Part shown: piece after piece, positions 44,873-52,456 of the stretch
Position numbering within the stretch: the first letter of the stretch is position 1
Layout of the letters: each line of letters opens with the position of its first letter
Assembly (NCBI GenBank): GCA_034430175.1
Contig: DAOUFI010000032.1
Coordinates: 169,981-233,980, forward strand
DNA length: 64,000 nucleotides
Source of the DNA: UBA6107 sp034430175
GTDB taxonomy: Bacteria > Chloroflexota > Anaerolineae > Anaerolineales > Anaerolineaceae
Direction: 5' to 3'
Notes under the pieces: model-generated
The model's input: the letters and a program-made list of their open reading frames with translations, nothing else
What the model was told of the DNA's origin: nothing
Database searches by the model: none
Made by a program: the position numbers and the translations under genes

Positions 44873-46083
44873 CTTCTTGCCACCGCTCCACCAGTTGGGA
44901 TCACCCTGGTTGAAGATGTTCTGTTCAGTGGGTTGAGGGGTCCCTTCTTGGGGGGTCTGCTCGCCGGACTCTTCCGGCGTTACGCTTTTTTTGAGGAAGA
45001 ACCGCCCTCATCGTCCAGTTCTGAAGAGGATTCCTTTTGGGTGTGTGACGCTGTGGCATTGGTCAATTGTTCGATTCGTTCGTGCAGTTCCTCCATACCC
45101 ATTTCTTCCCGCTGGAAGGGCCCACCCTTCATGCGGTGAGGCAGTGCCAGTTCAGCGGCGAGGGCAATGTCGCGGTCGTTGATCATGGTGCGGCCGTCAA
45201 AGGCAGCCTGGGCGCGCGCGGTCTTGAGGATGACCAGGTCGGAACGGTGTCCGTCCACATTCAATGATGCGGTCAGAGCGGCAATGGAGAGCAGGTTTTG
45301 CTTGCTATAGGTTACTTCATCCACTAGCTTGCGGCCGCGGTCGATCTGGTCGGAGAGTTCTTTTTCTTTCTCCATCCAGTCTTCGCGGAATTGCAGGGAA
45401 TCACCTTCGAAGGCGATATTGCGTTCCATGATCTGCACACGTTCGCGGGCATCGCGAATGCCGTGGATTTCAACGGAGAGGGCGAAGCGGTCCAACAATT
45501 GCGGACGCAGGTCGCCTTCCTCGGGGTTCATGGTACCGACAAGAATGAAGCGGGCCGGGTGCGAGAAGGAGATGCCTTCTCGTTCTACAATATTCACACC
45601 CATGGCAGCGGCGTCCAGCAGTACGTCCACCACGTGGTCGTCGAGCAGGTTGACCTCGTCAATGTAGAGCATGCCACGGTTGGCAGCGGCCAAAACACCG
45701 GGCTCGAAAGAGCGGACGCCCTTCTGAATGGCTTTTTCGATATCGAGGGTGCCGACCACGCGATCTTCAGTGGCGGATACCGGGAGGTTGATGAATGGGG
45801 TCATCTTCTCGACCACGGGTAATTTCTCGCCTTTTTCATGGCGTTCGCGGCATTCGGTACACCAGGTGGTCGGGCGATCGGGGTCGCAGCCAAAGCGGCA
45901 GTCGGCCACTACTTTAACCGATGGCAACAGCGCCGCCAGGGCGCGCGCGGCAGTGGATTTGGCGGTGCCGCGTTCTCCGCGGATCAATACACCACCGATG
46001 CGGGGGTCAACAGCATTAAGGACCAGGGCACGGCGCATGCGTTCCTGTCCAACAATCGCGGTAAATGGATAAATGGCTGGCAT
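43994..46083 (-). CDS. chlD: ChlD/CobT-type chelatase subunit made by -1 frameshifting (full-length product)
   Basis: Read through a -1 shift at the seven-A run (44986-44992), the two frames join into one 696-residue AAA+/VWA protein, the usual size for ChlD/BchD-type subunits. The N-terminal AAA+ part has Walker A RGERGTAKST and Walker B MLYIDEVNLLDD. After the shift the frame runs through a Pro/Gln-rich linker (SVTPEESGEQTPQ) without a stop. It then enters the VWA domain with MIDAS residues DASWS, T in GGKTPLS, and D in ILTDGAG. ChlD-type subunits act with a ChlI/ChlH or CobN partner to insert Mg2+ or Co2+ into tetrapyrroles. No ChlH/CobN is in the window, so the metal is undecided. Confidence 0.75.
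44962..45009 (-). promoter_or_regulatory. Programmed -1 frameshift signal in chlD
   Basis: On the coding strand, in order: GAGGG (45009-45005, Shine-Dalgarno-like), a 12-base spacer, the slippery A-AAA-AAA (44992-44986), a 6-base spacer holding the zero-frame TAA, then a perfect 7-bp GC-rich hairpin CGCCGGA/TCCGGCG with a 4-base loop (44979-44962). These three parts in these spacings are the standard bacterial -1 frameshift signal. Confidence 0.8.
44980..46083 (-). CDS. Zero-frame product: AAA+ (ChlI/BchI-like) chelatase ATPase
   Basis: Without frameshifting, translation from the ATG at 46083 ends at TAA 44982-44980 and gives a 367-residue AAA+ ATPase. It resembles the small chelatase subunit ChlI/BchI: Walker A RGERGTAKST, Walker B IDEVNLLDD, sensor-1 VGTMNPEEGDLRPQLLDRF, and a Cys-rich CRFGCDP...CTEC insertion. 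The same start also feeds the 696-residue ChlD-type product. One gene would thus supply both small and medium subunits, an arrangement that has been reported for prokaryotic chlD genes. The stop lies 3 bases past the slip site. Confidence 0.85.
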   Translation of the reverse strand: MPAIYPFTAIVGQERMRRALVLNAVDPRIGGVLIRGERGTAKSTAARALAALLPSVKVVADCRFGCDPDRPTTWCTECRERHEKGEKLPVVEKMTPFINLPVSATEDRVVGTLDIEKAIQKGVRSFEPGVLAAANRGMLYIDEVNLLDDHVVDVLLDAAAMGVNIVEREGISFSHPARFILVGTMNPEEGDLRPQLLDRFALSVEIHGIRDARERVQIMERNIAFEGDSLQFREDWMEKEKELSDQIDRGRKLVDEVTYSKQNLLSIAALTASLNVDGHRSDLVILKTARAQAAFDGRTMINDRDIALAAELALPHRMKGGPFQREEMGMEELHERIEQLTNATASHTQKESSSELDDEGGSSSKKA

Positions 46084-46245
46084 ATACGAAGTCCATCCTC
46101 AATAATGAAGTCACTTACGCGGTAAGTGTACCACAATGGAATTTCAAATCAAGCCGGTGTAGAAGCCCAAGCTTTGCCAAGAATCTATCTGCGAATTTAT
46201 CTAATTTTAGCGAATAAGCTTTTAAGAACCATTTGTTAAAATTCA

Positions 46246-46273
46246 AAGTGCAGGATGAATCCACCCTGCACTT
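46246..46273 (-). terminator. Hairpin after the ferredoxin gene
   Basis: A 9-bp stem AAGTGCAGG/CCTGCACTT with a 10-base loop, followed on the minus strand by a mixed TTTGAATTTT. The T-tract is weak, so termination strength is uncertain. Confidence 0.5.
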
Positions 46274-46300
46274 ACAAATTCGTGTAATTCGTGGAAAAAC

Positions 46301-46516
46301 TTATGGATGGATGATAATGCAATCCACCGGACAGGCTTTGGCGCACAGACCGCAGCCCGTACAGGCAGAATCGGGCTGTAATTCGGGGTAGGCGTTGCGC
46401 AGCACGTCGATGCCGGTCTTGGTGAGTTCAAGGCAGCCGAACGGGCATGCCTGGACGCAGATGCCACAAGCCACACACAGGGAATAATCGAAATGGGCTA
46501 CACCTTTTTCGCTCAT
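46301..46516 (-). CDS. 2[4Fe-4S] ferredoxin subunit of the AOR operon
   Basis: A 71-residue ferredoxin with two 4Fe-4S binding sets: CVACGICVQACPFGC and CTGCGLCAKACPVDC. It accepts the low-potential electrons produced by the neighbouring aldehyde ferredoxin oxidoreductase; small ferredoxins beside AOR genes usually act in this way. Its ATG overlaps the AOR stop by the ATGA pattern, so expression is tightly coupled. The protein is soluble, with no signal peptide. It could be either a permanent subunit or a mobile carrier. Confidence 0.93.
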   Translation of the reverse strand: MSEKGVAHFDYSLCVACGICVQACPFGCLELTKTGIDVLRNAYPELQPDSACTGCGLCAKACPVDCIIIHP

Positions 46517-48504
46517 ACTGCCTCCGCTACTATCAATTGTTTTTGTCTGAGATTTTCAATACACTCTTGTGTTGGGGCTCCGGTCTTCTCATCCCAGCCG
46601 TAGGCTTTCCAGTGCAGGCGCATCATTTCTTCGATCGGTACCGTCTTGCCCTTATTGGGGCCTTCCTGCAGTGGCGGCTCGCCGGCCATCCGTGGGCTCA
46701 TCTTGAAGCTCATGGGGTCAACACCCTGTTTGATGTTAAATAACTGCCGCAGGGTCTGGATATTCTTACCGATCTCCATCAATTCATCGGGTGTTTTATT
46801 CCATCCGGTGGCGGCGTTGACCCACTCGAAGAGTTTCCAGTGGTTAATACCAGTGACCATGGCAAACAGGCAGCCGCCGACGCCATCAGTCAGTTCCTTG
46901 TAGCAGGAGATAGCGACAGTCTTCAGCGCCAGCTTTTCGCTGGGAATGAATTCATCCGCCTTGGAGTAGAAACCCGGGTTGGGTGCCCATGAAACCTTCT
47001 CCCATAGGTGAAGCAGGTCGTAATACTGGCCAGAGCCAATGGTATGCCGGCCGGGGGTGGGATCAGCGCTGTAATGGACGGCAAGGAAGGGGTCCATGCG
47101 TGAGTCGTGCATACCGGGTTCCTGACCGCCAGCGTGTACCGCGTATTGCTGCGATTCGGGGCCGAGTTTCTTGACGGCCACTTTGGTGCCATCAGCCAGC
47201 AGGTCGCCAATGCCTTCGCGGGCGATCATCATCTTCAACAAGGCAATGATCGCAGGAGCATTTCCCCAGGTTAATTCCAACCCACCGGTCATCTCTTTGG
47301 TGATGATGCCGTGTTCATAACATTCGATCGCGAAGGCAACCGTTCCCCCGGCTGAGATGGTGTCCATACCAGCCCGATTCATGATCTCATTTATGTAAAG
47401 GACGAAATCAAAATCCTTGTTCATCACCAGACCGCCAAACGCCAACGCGGTCTCGTATTCCGGTTTGTGGGTATGGGTGAATTCACCATTGCTTTGATTC
47501 TTAATGTCCACCACGCCTCCACAGCCAATGAGACAGGAGTAGCAGTGGTATTTCTTGGTTTCGATACGCGTAAAGCGATCTGCATTGAAGTTCTTGTAGT
47601 AGGAATAGTTGTAATCCTTGACCGAGCCCTTCCAGTTTTTGAGAGGGCTGTCTCCCGAGGTTACGCCCATTGTGTTGTTGCTGACTGTCCCCCAACGCTT
47701 CATCAACAAGGCAACCAGCATACCGTCCATGGGTGCGGTTTTTTTCATGCTTCCCATTATTTTTCCCAACAATCCAAGGGCCGCACCCGGGACCGCCTTC
47801 GGTATATTGACCTTACGTATTGTGTTCGCGAAACCCTTGCTGATCTCCTTCATGGTCGCAGGGTCTTCGCAGCCGATCACCTTTGTGCCTGCCAGAACCA
47901 CGGCTTTAAGGTTTTTTGAGCCCATCACCGCCCCACCGCCGGAGCGGGCAGCGATACGGCCACCGTCGTTGCAGATTCCCGAGATCAAGGATAGTTTTTC
48001 AGCGGCAGTACCAATCACGGCTACCGCCGGCTTCTTCTTTTTTGTATTTTCAGCGATTAGAATTTTCTCAGACTCAATGGCGTCCTTTCCCCAGATATGA
48101 GCTGCGGGACGAAGTTCTGCACCCTTGTTGTCAACGAAGAGGTAAACTGGTTTTTTTGAGATACCGCTAAAGAAAATGCCGTCGTATCCGCATTGCTTAA
48201 TGGCTGGAGAGAATGTGCCGCCACAATTTGAATCGCCCCATCCACCAGTGAGCGGTGATTTGCAAACCACCATCCAACGGCCTGTAACGAAGCTGGGTGT
48301 ACCGGTGAGCAAACCGCTGACAAAGCCGAGGATGTTCTCCGGGCCAAGCGGGTCAGCCCCGGCGGGGACGCGGTTGTAGAGAACGTAAGCGCCAAGACCA
48401 ACACCGGATAACAGGTTTTGGTAGACATAATCGGGAATGAGTTCATCTTTTATCTCACCCGTGGTCAGGTTTACAAAGAGTATCTTACCTGAATAGCTTT
48501 TCAC
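46513..48504 (-). CDS. Aldehyde ferredoxin oxidoreductase (tungsten/molybdenum pterin enzyme)
   Basis: A 663-residue enzyme of the AOR family, which oxidises aldehydes to acids with a bis-pterin tungsten (or molybdenum) cofactor and one 4Fe-4S cluster. N-terminal segments match (LFVNLTTGEI, GLGAYVLYN, SPLTGGWGDSNCGG). The cluster Cys motif is C-x2-C-x3-C in YHCYSCLIGCGG, and the C-terminal domain has the family pattern near GVGGCLFA. The substrate aldehyde cannot be told from sequence. A MoaD-like sulfur carrier lies upstream and a 2[4Fe-4S] ferredoxin overlaps downstream. Such enzymes are usual in anaerobes. Confidence 0.93.
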   Translation of the reverse strand: MKSYSGKILFVNLTTGEIKDELIPDYVYQNLLSGVGLGAYVLYNRVPAGADPLGPENILGFVSGLLTGTPSFVTGRWMVVCKSPLTGGWGDSNCGGTFSPAIKQCGYDGIFFSGISKKPVYLFVDNKGAELRPAAHIWGKDAIESEKILIAENTKKKKPAVAVIGTAAEKLSLISGICNDGGRIAARSGGGAVMGSKNLKAVVLAGTKVIGCEDPATMKEISKGFANTIRKVNIPKAVPGAALGLLGKIMGSMKKTAPMDGMLVALLMKRWGTVSNNTMGVTSGDSPLKNWKGSVKDYNYSYYKNFNADRFTRIETKKYHCYSCLIGCGGVVDIKNQSNGEFTHTHKPEYETALAFGGLVMNKDFDFVLYINEIMNRAGMDTISAGGTVAFAIECYEHGIITKEMTGGLELTWGNAPAIIALLKMMIAREGIGDLLADGTKVAVKKLGPESQQYAVHAGGQEPGMHDSRMDPFLAVHYSADPTPGRHTIGSGQYYDLLHLWEKVSWAPNPGFYSKADEFIPSEKLALKTVAISCYKELTDGVGGCLFAMVTGINHWKLFEWVNAATGWNKTPDELMEIGKNIQTLRQLFNIKQGVDPMSFKMSPRMAGEPPLQEGPNKGKTVPIEEMMRLHWKAYGWDEKTGAPTQECIENLRQKQLIVAEAV

Positions 48505-48539
48505 CTCTCACCTCTTATCCTTTTAGAATGGGGGATTGA

Positions 48540-48779
48540 TTAACCACCGGAAATCGGAAACATCAAAGAGACAACATCGCCGTCTTTGAGTTTTGCATCC
48601 ATCTTTGCCGGTTCGTAATTTACGAAACTGAGCACAAACATCCGAGCGATGGGTGATACTTTCATTTTTCGAAAGAGCTGCTTAACTGAAGCATTATCGT
48701 CCAGCTCAATGAAACCGTTCTGGTCGATCGAGTCATGATTTATAAATCCGGGAGCATATATCCTGACTTTGATGGACAT
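48540..48779 (-). CDS. MoaD/ThiS-like sulfur-carrier protein
   Basis: A 79-residue ubiquitin-fold protein that ends in the required Gly-Gly (MFPISGG), which is adenylated and thiocarboxylated to deliver sulfur to molybdopterin. It lies 35 bases upstream of the AOR gene on the same strand. That points to a dedicated sulfur carrier for this enzyme's tungsto/molybdopterin. MoaD-like genes beside AOR genes are common. A MoaE partner is not in the window, so a sulfur carrier for another pathway is not excluded. Confidence 0.82.
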   Translation of the reverse strand: MSIKVRIYAPGFINHDSIDQNGFIELDDNASVKQLFRKMKVSPIARMFVLSFVNYEPAKMDAKLKDGDVVSLMFPISGG

Positions 48780-48874
48780 TATTTGAAAGAATTACCCAAC
48801 ATAATATTGTATTATGGCAATTATACCCATACTTTCTTTTTTTCACCGTTTCCCCACATAACTTCCGGATTTAC

Positions 48875-48904
48875 AAAAAGGTTGGCAATTCTGCCAACCT
48901 TTTA
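48875..48904. terminator. Hairpin terminator between convergent units
   Basis: A 9-bp perfect stem AGGTTGGCA/TGCCAACCT flanked by A and T runs that lengthen it. It lies after the DUF4190 gene on the minus strand, whose stop is at 48920, and downstream of the AOR operon's first gene. Confidence 0.75.
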
Positions 48905-48919
48905 CCCGAGATGTTTTGA

Positions 48920-49276
48920 TTACAGTAAATTCGCGAATTCTGGGATTGCGGAAGAAGCTCCGATCAATGTTGAGGAAGTGTTGGCTGCGGACGCAAAAAT
49001 GAGGGCGATCAGGCATAAAGCTCCCAGGACGATCAGGCCAAGTTGGGTATATCCCAGGATCAACCCGGTCAGTGCCATACCGTCTCCGGTCAAAGTGTCC
49101 CCGCTTTCGCGGATTTCTTTTTTCGCCACGTGGCCGGTGATGATGGCAGCAATGGCGCCAAAGAAGGGCACAAACGACCAGGTGAGCAGACCGCAGACAA
49201 GACTGGCGATCGCGAGAGAACTGTCGCGTTTATAGACGGGTGGGGTCACCGGTTGTGAATTTTCTGGAATGGTCAT
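48920..49276 (-). CDS. DUF4190-family small membrane protein (copy 1)
   Basis: A 118-residue protein with a polar N terminus (about 20 residues), then two to three hydrophobic segments. The family core is SLAIASLVCGLLTW...AAIITGHVAKKEI and MALTGLILGYTQLGLIVLG. DUF4190 proteins occur widely in bacteria with no known role; the basic VAKKEIR after the first helix pair is characteristic. A close relative sits 220 bases upstream, each with its own terminator. I see no functional link to the AOR operon. Confidence 0.82.
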   Translation of the reverse strand: MTIPENSQPVTPPVYKRDSSLAIASLVCGLLTWSFVPFFGAIAAIITGHVAKKEIRESGDTLTGDGMALTGLILGYTQLGLIVLGALCLIALIFASAANTSSTLIGASSAIPEFANLL

Positions 49277-49426
49277 TTCTTTTCTCCTTTATCCATAATT
49301 TGGATATTTTCATTACATCAAATATACGATGCGACGCGGAGAAAGTAGCAATTTAACCAATTGGTAAAAGGATAAGTTCTACTGATTACTTGATTCATTC
49401 ATTGATACATACCTGATTACCAGGCT

Positions 49427-49457
49427 GTAAAAAACCTGGCTGTTTGCAAGCCAGGTT
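49427..49457 (-). terminator. Rho-independent terminator of DUF4190 copy 2
   Basis: A 9-bp perfect stem AACCTGGCT/AGCCAGGTT with a 7-base loop; on the minus strand the stem is followed by a run of T (seen as AAAAAA on the + strand). Confidence 0.85.
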
Positions 49458-49496
49458 CTCAGTTGAAATTTACCACTACAACAAAAACATTCTTTG

Positions 49497-49868
49497 TTAT
49501 ATTCCAAGCGTACTCTTTATCACGCCGTAAAAAGCAGCACCAAGCGCGATGACGAGGATGATACCGAGGACAATCAAGCCCCAATAAATATAGCCCATGA
49601 TCAAACCGGCGTTGGCAAGTTTCTTGCCGGTAATAGCGCCTTGGGAGTTGCGGATCTCACTTTTTCCCTTATGCCCGGTGACGATGGCTACAATGGCTGT
49701 AATCGGTGAGAGAAAAGTGGCCCACAAGGCACTTTTATCGGCGAGATTAAAGATGATTGGCAGCAAATAAGTGAGCGCGCCAGTGATCGTGCTTACCAGC
49801 GCAAGGGTACTCATTTTCTTTTCAGGTGTGGGAGTTGGGGTGGGAATTACTGGCATTTCTGAACTCAT
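49497..49868 (-). CDS. DUF4190-family small membrane protein (copy 2)
   Basis: A 123-residue membrane protein. A Pro/Thr-rich cytosolic start (VIPTPTPTPEKKM) precedes the family core: ALVSTITGALTYLLPIIF, then AIVAIVTGHKGKSEIRNSQG and ANAGLIMGYIYWGLIVLG. The core aligns closely with copy 1 around GHxxKxEIR and LxxAGLIxGY, so the two are tandem paralogues. They are separated by about 220 bases with a terminator between. Function is unknown. Confidence 0.8.
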   Translation of the reverse strand: MSSEMPVIPTPTPTPEKKMSTLALVSTITGALTYLLPIIFNLADKSALWATFLSPITAIVAIVTGHKGKSEIRNSQGAITGKKLANAGLIMGYIYWGLIVLGIILVIALGAAFYGVIKSTLGI

Positions 49869-49931
49869 GATAATACCTCCTTATTAGTTTATACCTAATT
49901 ATAGCAATAATACTCTTACATGATTTGCTAT

Positions 49932-50852
49932 TTATTCCAAAGAGCTTATGGAATACCAGATCAGATTATCATCGAGGGAGAATCCAAGGGATTCCGCCAG
50001 ATGCCGCATGGGGATATTTTCAACATTCGTGCTCAAGCGGATGGATTGACACCCTTTTTCAAGCAACTTATTCATAGCGGTGATAAGTAATGCTTGCGCG
50101 AGACCGAGATCACGATAGTTGGGGTGGGTACCGATGGGTTCGGCGAAACCGGTCTTTATCAACCCCGCGTGCCCGAGTTTGCAAAAGCAGAAAGCCGCTA
50201 ATTGACCATCTGGCGCGGTGACCACCAGGTCCAGATCGGGACAGTAACCGGTAGCGCGCATTTGTGCCAGCCTGGTGTTGATGGTCATGTACTCTGTTTT
50301 GAAAGTAGCGCGCTGAAGTTCCACCAGTCCTTTCACCTCAGATTCTCCCTTGACGGAGCGGCAGATAAAGCCGGGTGGCATTGTTGGAGGATCGATCAGA
50401 CCGGTCAGTGAACGCGTGTAATTGAGCGTATCTCCACTCTGGCGTATAAAACCATTGGTTTCCAGAAGTTGAATACGTCTTAAGTTTGTTGAAGAAGCGC
50501 AGCTATTGAGGGTGAAACCCGATTCATCTCTTACGGAGTTAATTCCCCAGGTAATAATCATTGCTGCCGTGGACTCAACATCTATTTTTGGATCAATCTC
50601 GAACCAAAGGCAGATATGCCCGTCGATGACCGCGTAAGCGGCAAGTCTACCCTCAGCAGTCCAAAGCTGGAACTTATTTCGTTCATTATTCGGTAGAATG
50701 AGCCTGTCAAAATCAGGAATCCCGGATTCACAGCCCAGCGAAATGGTTAACGCACGCATGGCAGTGATTTCAGCGTCTGAAAGATCAAGTTTCGAATCAT
50801 GGGATGGGTGGAGATGAGGACTCATACAAACAATATTAGCCGATTTTGTCAT
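49932..50852 (-). CDS. GNAT-family acetyltransferase
   Basis: A 306-residue protein with a C-terminal GNAT domain: GTHPNYRDLGLAQALLITAMNKLLEKG contains the acetyl-CoA-binding R/Q-x2-G-x-G/A pattern (about 252-262), followed by LSTNVENIPMRHLAESLGF. The N-terminal half (about 25-150) resembles a second, degenerate GNAT fold. The substrate may be a small molecule or a protein N terminus. It stands apart between the DUF4190 genes and the divergent B12-binding gene. Start ATG 50852 is uncertain; an internal ATG is possible. Confidence 0.75.
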   Translation of the reverse strand: MTKSANIVCMSPHLHPSHDSKLDLSDAEITAMRALTISLGCESGIPDFDRLILPNNERNKFQLWTAEGRLAAYAVIDGHICLWFEIDPKIDVESTAAMIITWGINSVRDESGFTLNSCASSTNLRRIQLLETNGFIRQSGDTLNYTRSLTGLIDPPTMPPGFICRSVKGESEVKGLVELQRATFKTEYMTINTRLAQMRATGYCPDLDLVVTAPDGQLAAFCFCKLGHAGLIKTGFAEPIGTHPNYRDLGLAQALLITAMNKLLEKGCQSIRLSTNVENIPMRHLAESLGFSLDDNLIWYSISSLE

Positions 50853-50911
50853 GACAAACCACGTAATAATGAAATGACCGATGAATGAGGATTAATCAAT
50901 TGAGGTCAGGG

Positions 50912-50917
50912 TATAAT
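50912..50917 (+). promoter_or_regulatory. -10 box of the B12-binding subunit gene
   Basis: TATAAT, 31 bases before the ATG at 50949. No -35 hexamer at 17 bases was found. Confidence 0.4.
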
Positions 50918-50948
50918 GGAGGCAGAACCCAATCTAGCGGAGTCGTAA

Positions 50949-51347
50949 ATGACAGAACAAAAAATCCGTGTCTTGATCGCCAAACCAGGGCTCGACGGCC
51001 ACGACCGCGGAGCCAAGGTGGTAGCCAGGGCTTTGCGCGACGCCGGCATGGAAGTGATCTACACCGGTCTGCGCCAAACCCCCGAGATGATCGCGGAAGC
51101 AGCCCTGCAGGAAGACGTACAGGTGGTAGGTCTTTCCATCCTGTCCGGAGCGCATCTGGCGCTTGTGCCGCGGGTGATCGAGCTTCTGCGCGCCAACGGG
51201 CAGGGAGATGTGAAATTGTTCGTGGGCGGGATCATTCCCGAAGAGGATATTCCCGCGCTCCTGAATGCTGGCGTGAACGCTGTTTACGGACCCGGAACGC
51301 TGACAACGAAGATCATTGAAGACATTCGCGCGAACATTAAGTTTTAG
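50949..51347 (+). CDS. Methylmalonyl-CoA-mutase-type B12-binding subunit
   Basis: A 132-residue free-standing cobalamin domain. It has the DxHxxG motif as D-G-H-D-R-G near residues 17-22, which provides the His that coordinates cobalt, then SILSGAHL and GGIIPEEDIPAL. It matches the C-terminal domain of acyl-CoA mutases or their small subunit, as in split methylmalonyl-CoA and isobutyryl-CoA mutases. The large subunit is not adjacent. The MeaB-type GTPase starts about 98 bases downstream, so they likely serve the same mutase. Which acyl-CoA is rearranged is not known. Confidence 0.9.
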   Translation: MTEQKIRVLIAKPGLDGHDRGAKVVARALRDAGMEVIYTGLRQTPEMIAEAALQEDVQVVGLSILSGAHLALVPRVIELLRANGQGDVKLFVGGIIPEEDIPALLNAGVNAVYGPGTLTTKIIEDIRANIKF

Positions 51348-51445
51348 CGCCTTATCAGACTGAACATCAGGATTGTTGTCTCTTTTTCAATCAAGCCGGG
51401 ACTCAGGTGAACCTGGCGTTTCAATAATTAAAGAGGATCTGTCAG

Positions 51446-52438
51446 ATGCCAATCCAAGAGGAGATTAATACCAGCGACCGCCTGAGTCTCGCGCGTTTCT
51501 TGACTCAGGTGGAAAACGGCGATCCGAACGCACGATCACTGCTGGATACTCTTTACCTGCAATCCGGCAGGGCGCATCGCATTGGTGTTACCGGGGCGCC
51601 GGGTACAGGGAAATCTTCATTGGTAAACCGACTGACTTTGCATATCCGCCAGACCCTGAATAAAACTGTGGCGATCATCGCGGTCGATCCCTCCAGTCCG
51701 TTTACGGGAGGGGCAATTCTGGGAGACCGTCTGCGCATGCGCGATCTCGCAGGCGATTCTGGTGTTTTCATCCGTTCCATGGCTTCCAGAGGCGCGTTGG
51801 GTGGTCTGGCGCTGGCAACGACTCAACTGGCCCGTGTTTTTGATGGCGCTGGATTCGACTATGTGATCATCGAAACGGTGGGAGCCGGGCAATCGGAAGT
51901 GGACGTGGCGAGCCTGGCACACTCAACCATTGTCGTTGAGGCCCCTGGATTCGGAGATGACATCCAGGCAATCAAGGCTGGGATTATGGAAATTGCCGAT
52001 ATTCTGGTCATCAACAAAGCAGACCTCCCCGGCGTGGAGAACACCGAGCGTGCTCTGCGCGCCAACCTGGAGTTGGGATACAATCGAACGATCACACGGA
52101 AAGCCGGCCATATGGATATGAGTACCAAAGCCAAAAATGAAGATACCCAGTGGCATCCGCCGATCGTAAAGACGGTGGCGACAACCGGCGAGGGCATGTC
52201 AGATTTGTTGGGGGCGCTTCTTAAGCATCGCGAGTACCTTGAAAACAGCGGGCAATTGCGAAAACTTGAATCGAAGCGGTTGGAAAGCGAGATTATGAAT
52301 TTATTGCAAGACCGCCTGACGAGCGATTGGATTAAAAAGACAGGAACGCGTAAAATGGAATCAGCGATACAGGAAGTGGTCAACCGGCGCTGGTCACCCA
52401 ACCAGGCAGTCGATTGGTTGATTGAGCAATCATTCTAA
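51446..52438 (+). CDS. meaB: MeaB/ArgK-type G-protein chaperone of a B12 mutase
   Basis: A GTPase that loads and protects adenosylcobalamin in acyl-CoA mutases, 330 residues. The P-loop is GAPGTGKSSL (residues about 50-59). The metal/switch motifs VDPSSPFTGGAILGDRLRM and VETVGAGQSEVD, and the base-specificity NKAD, all match the SIMIBI-class family. The C-terminal helices needed for dimerisation are present. It lies immediately after the B12-binding subunit gene and 19 bases before the AspRS gene. AspRS is an unrelated neighbour but may be co-transcribed. Confidence 0.93.
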   Translation: MPIQEEINTSDRLSLARFLTQVENGDPNARSLLDTLYLQSGRAHRIGVTGAPGTGKSSLVNRLTLHIRQTLNKTVAIIAVDPSSPFTGGAILGDRLRMRDLAGDSGVFIRSMASRGALGGLALATTQLARVFDGAGFDYVIIETVGAGQSEVDVASLAHSTIVVEAPGFGDDIQAIKAGIMEIADILVINKADLPGVENTERALRANLELGYNRTITRKAGHMDMSTKAKNEDTQWHPPIVKTVATTGEGMSDLLGALLKHREYLENSGQLRKLESKRLESEIMNLLQDRLTSDWIKKTGTRKMESAIQEVVNRRWSPNQAVDWLIEQSF

Positions 52439-52456
52439 TTATTATCGAGGTGTTGA

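Noticed and set aside
44872..44980. Treating the chelatase gene as a frameshift pseudogene
   Set aside because: Both halves keep all functional motifs. The break sits on A7 between a Shine-Dalgarno-like GAGGG and a perfect hairpin, which fits programmed frameshifting better than decay.
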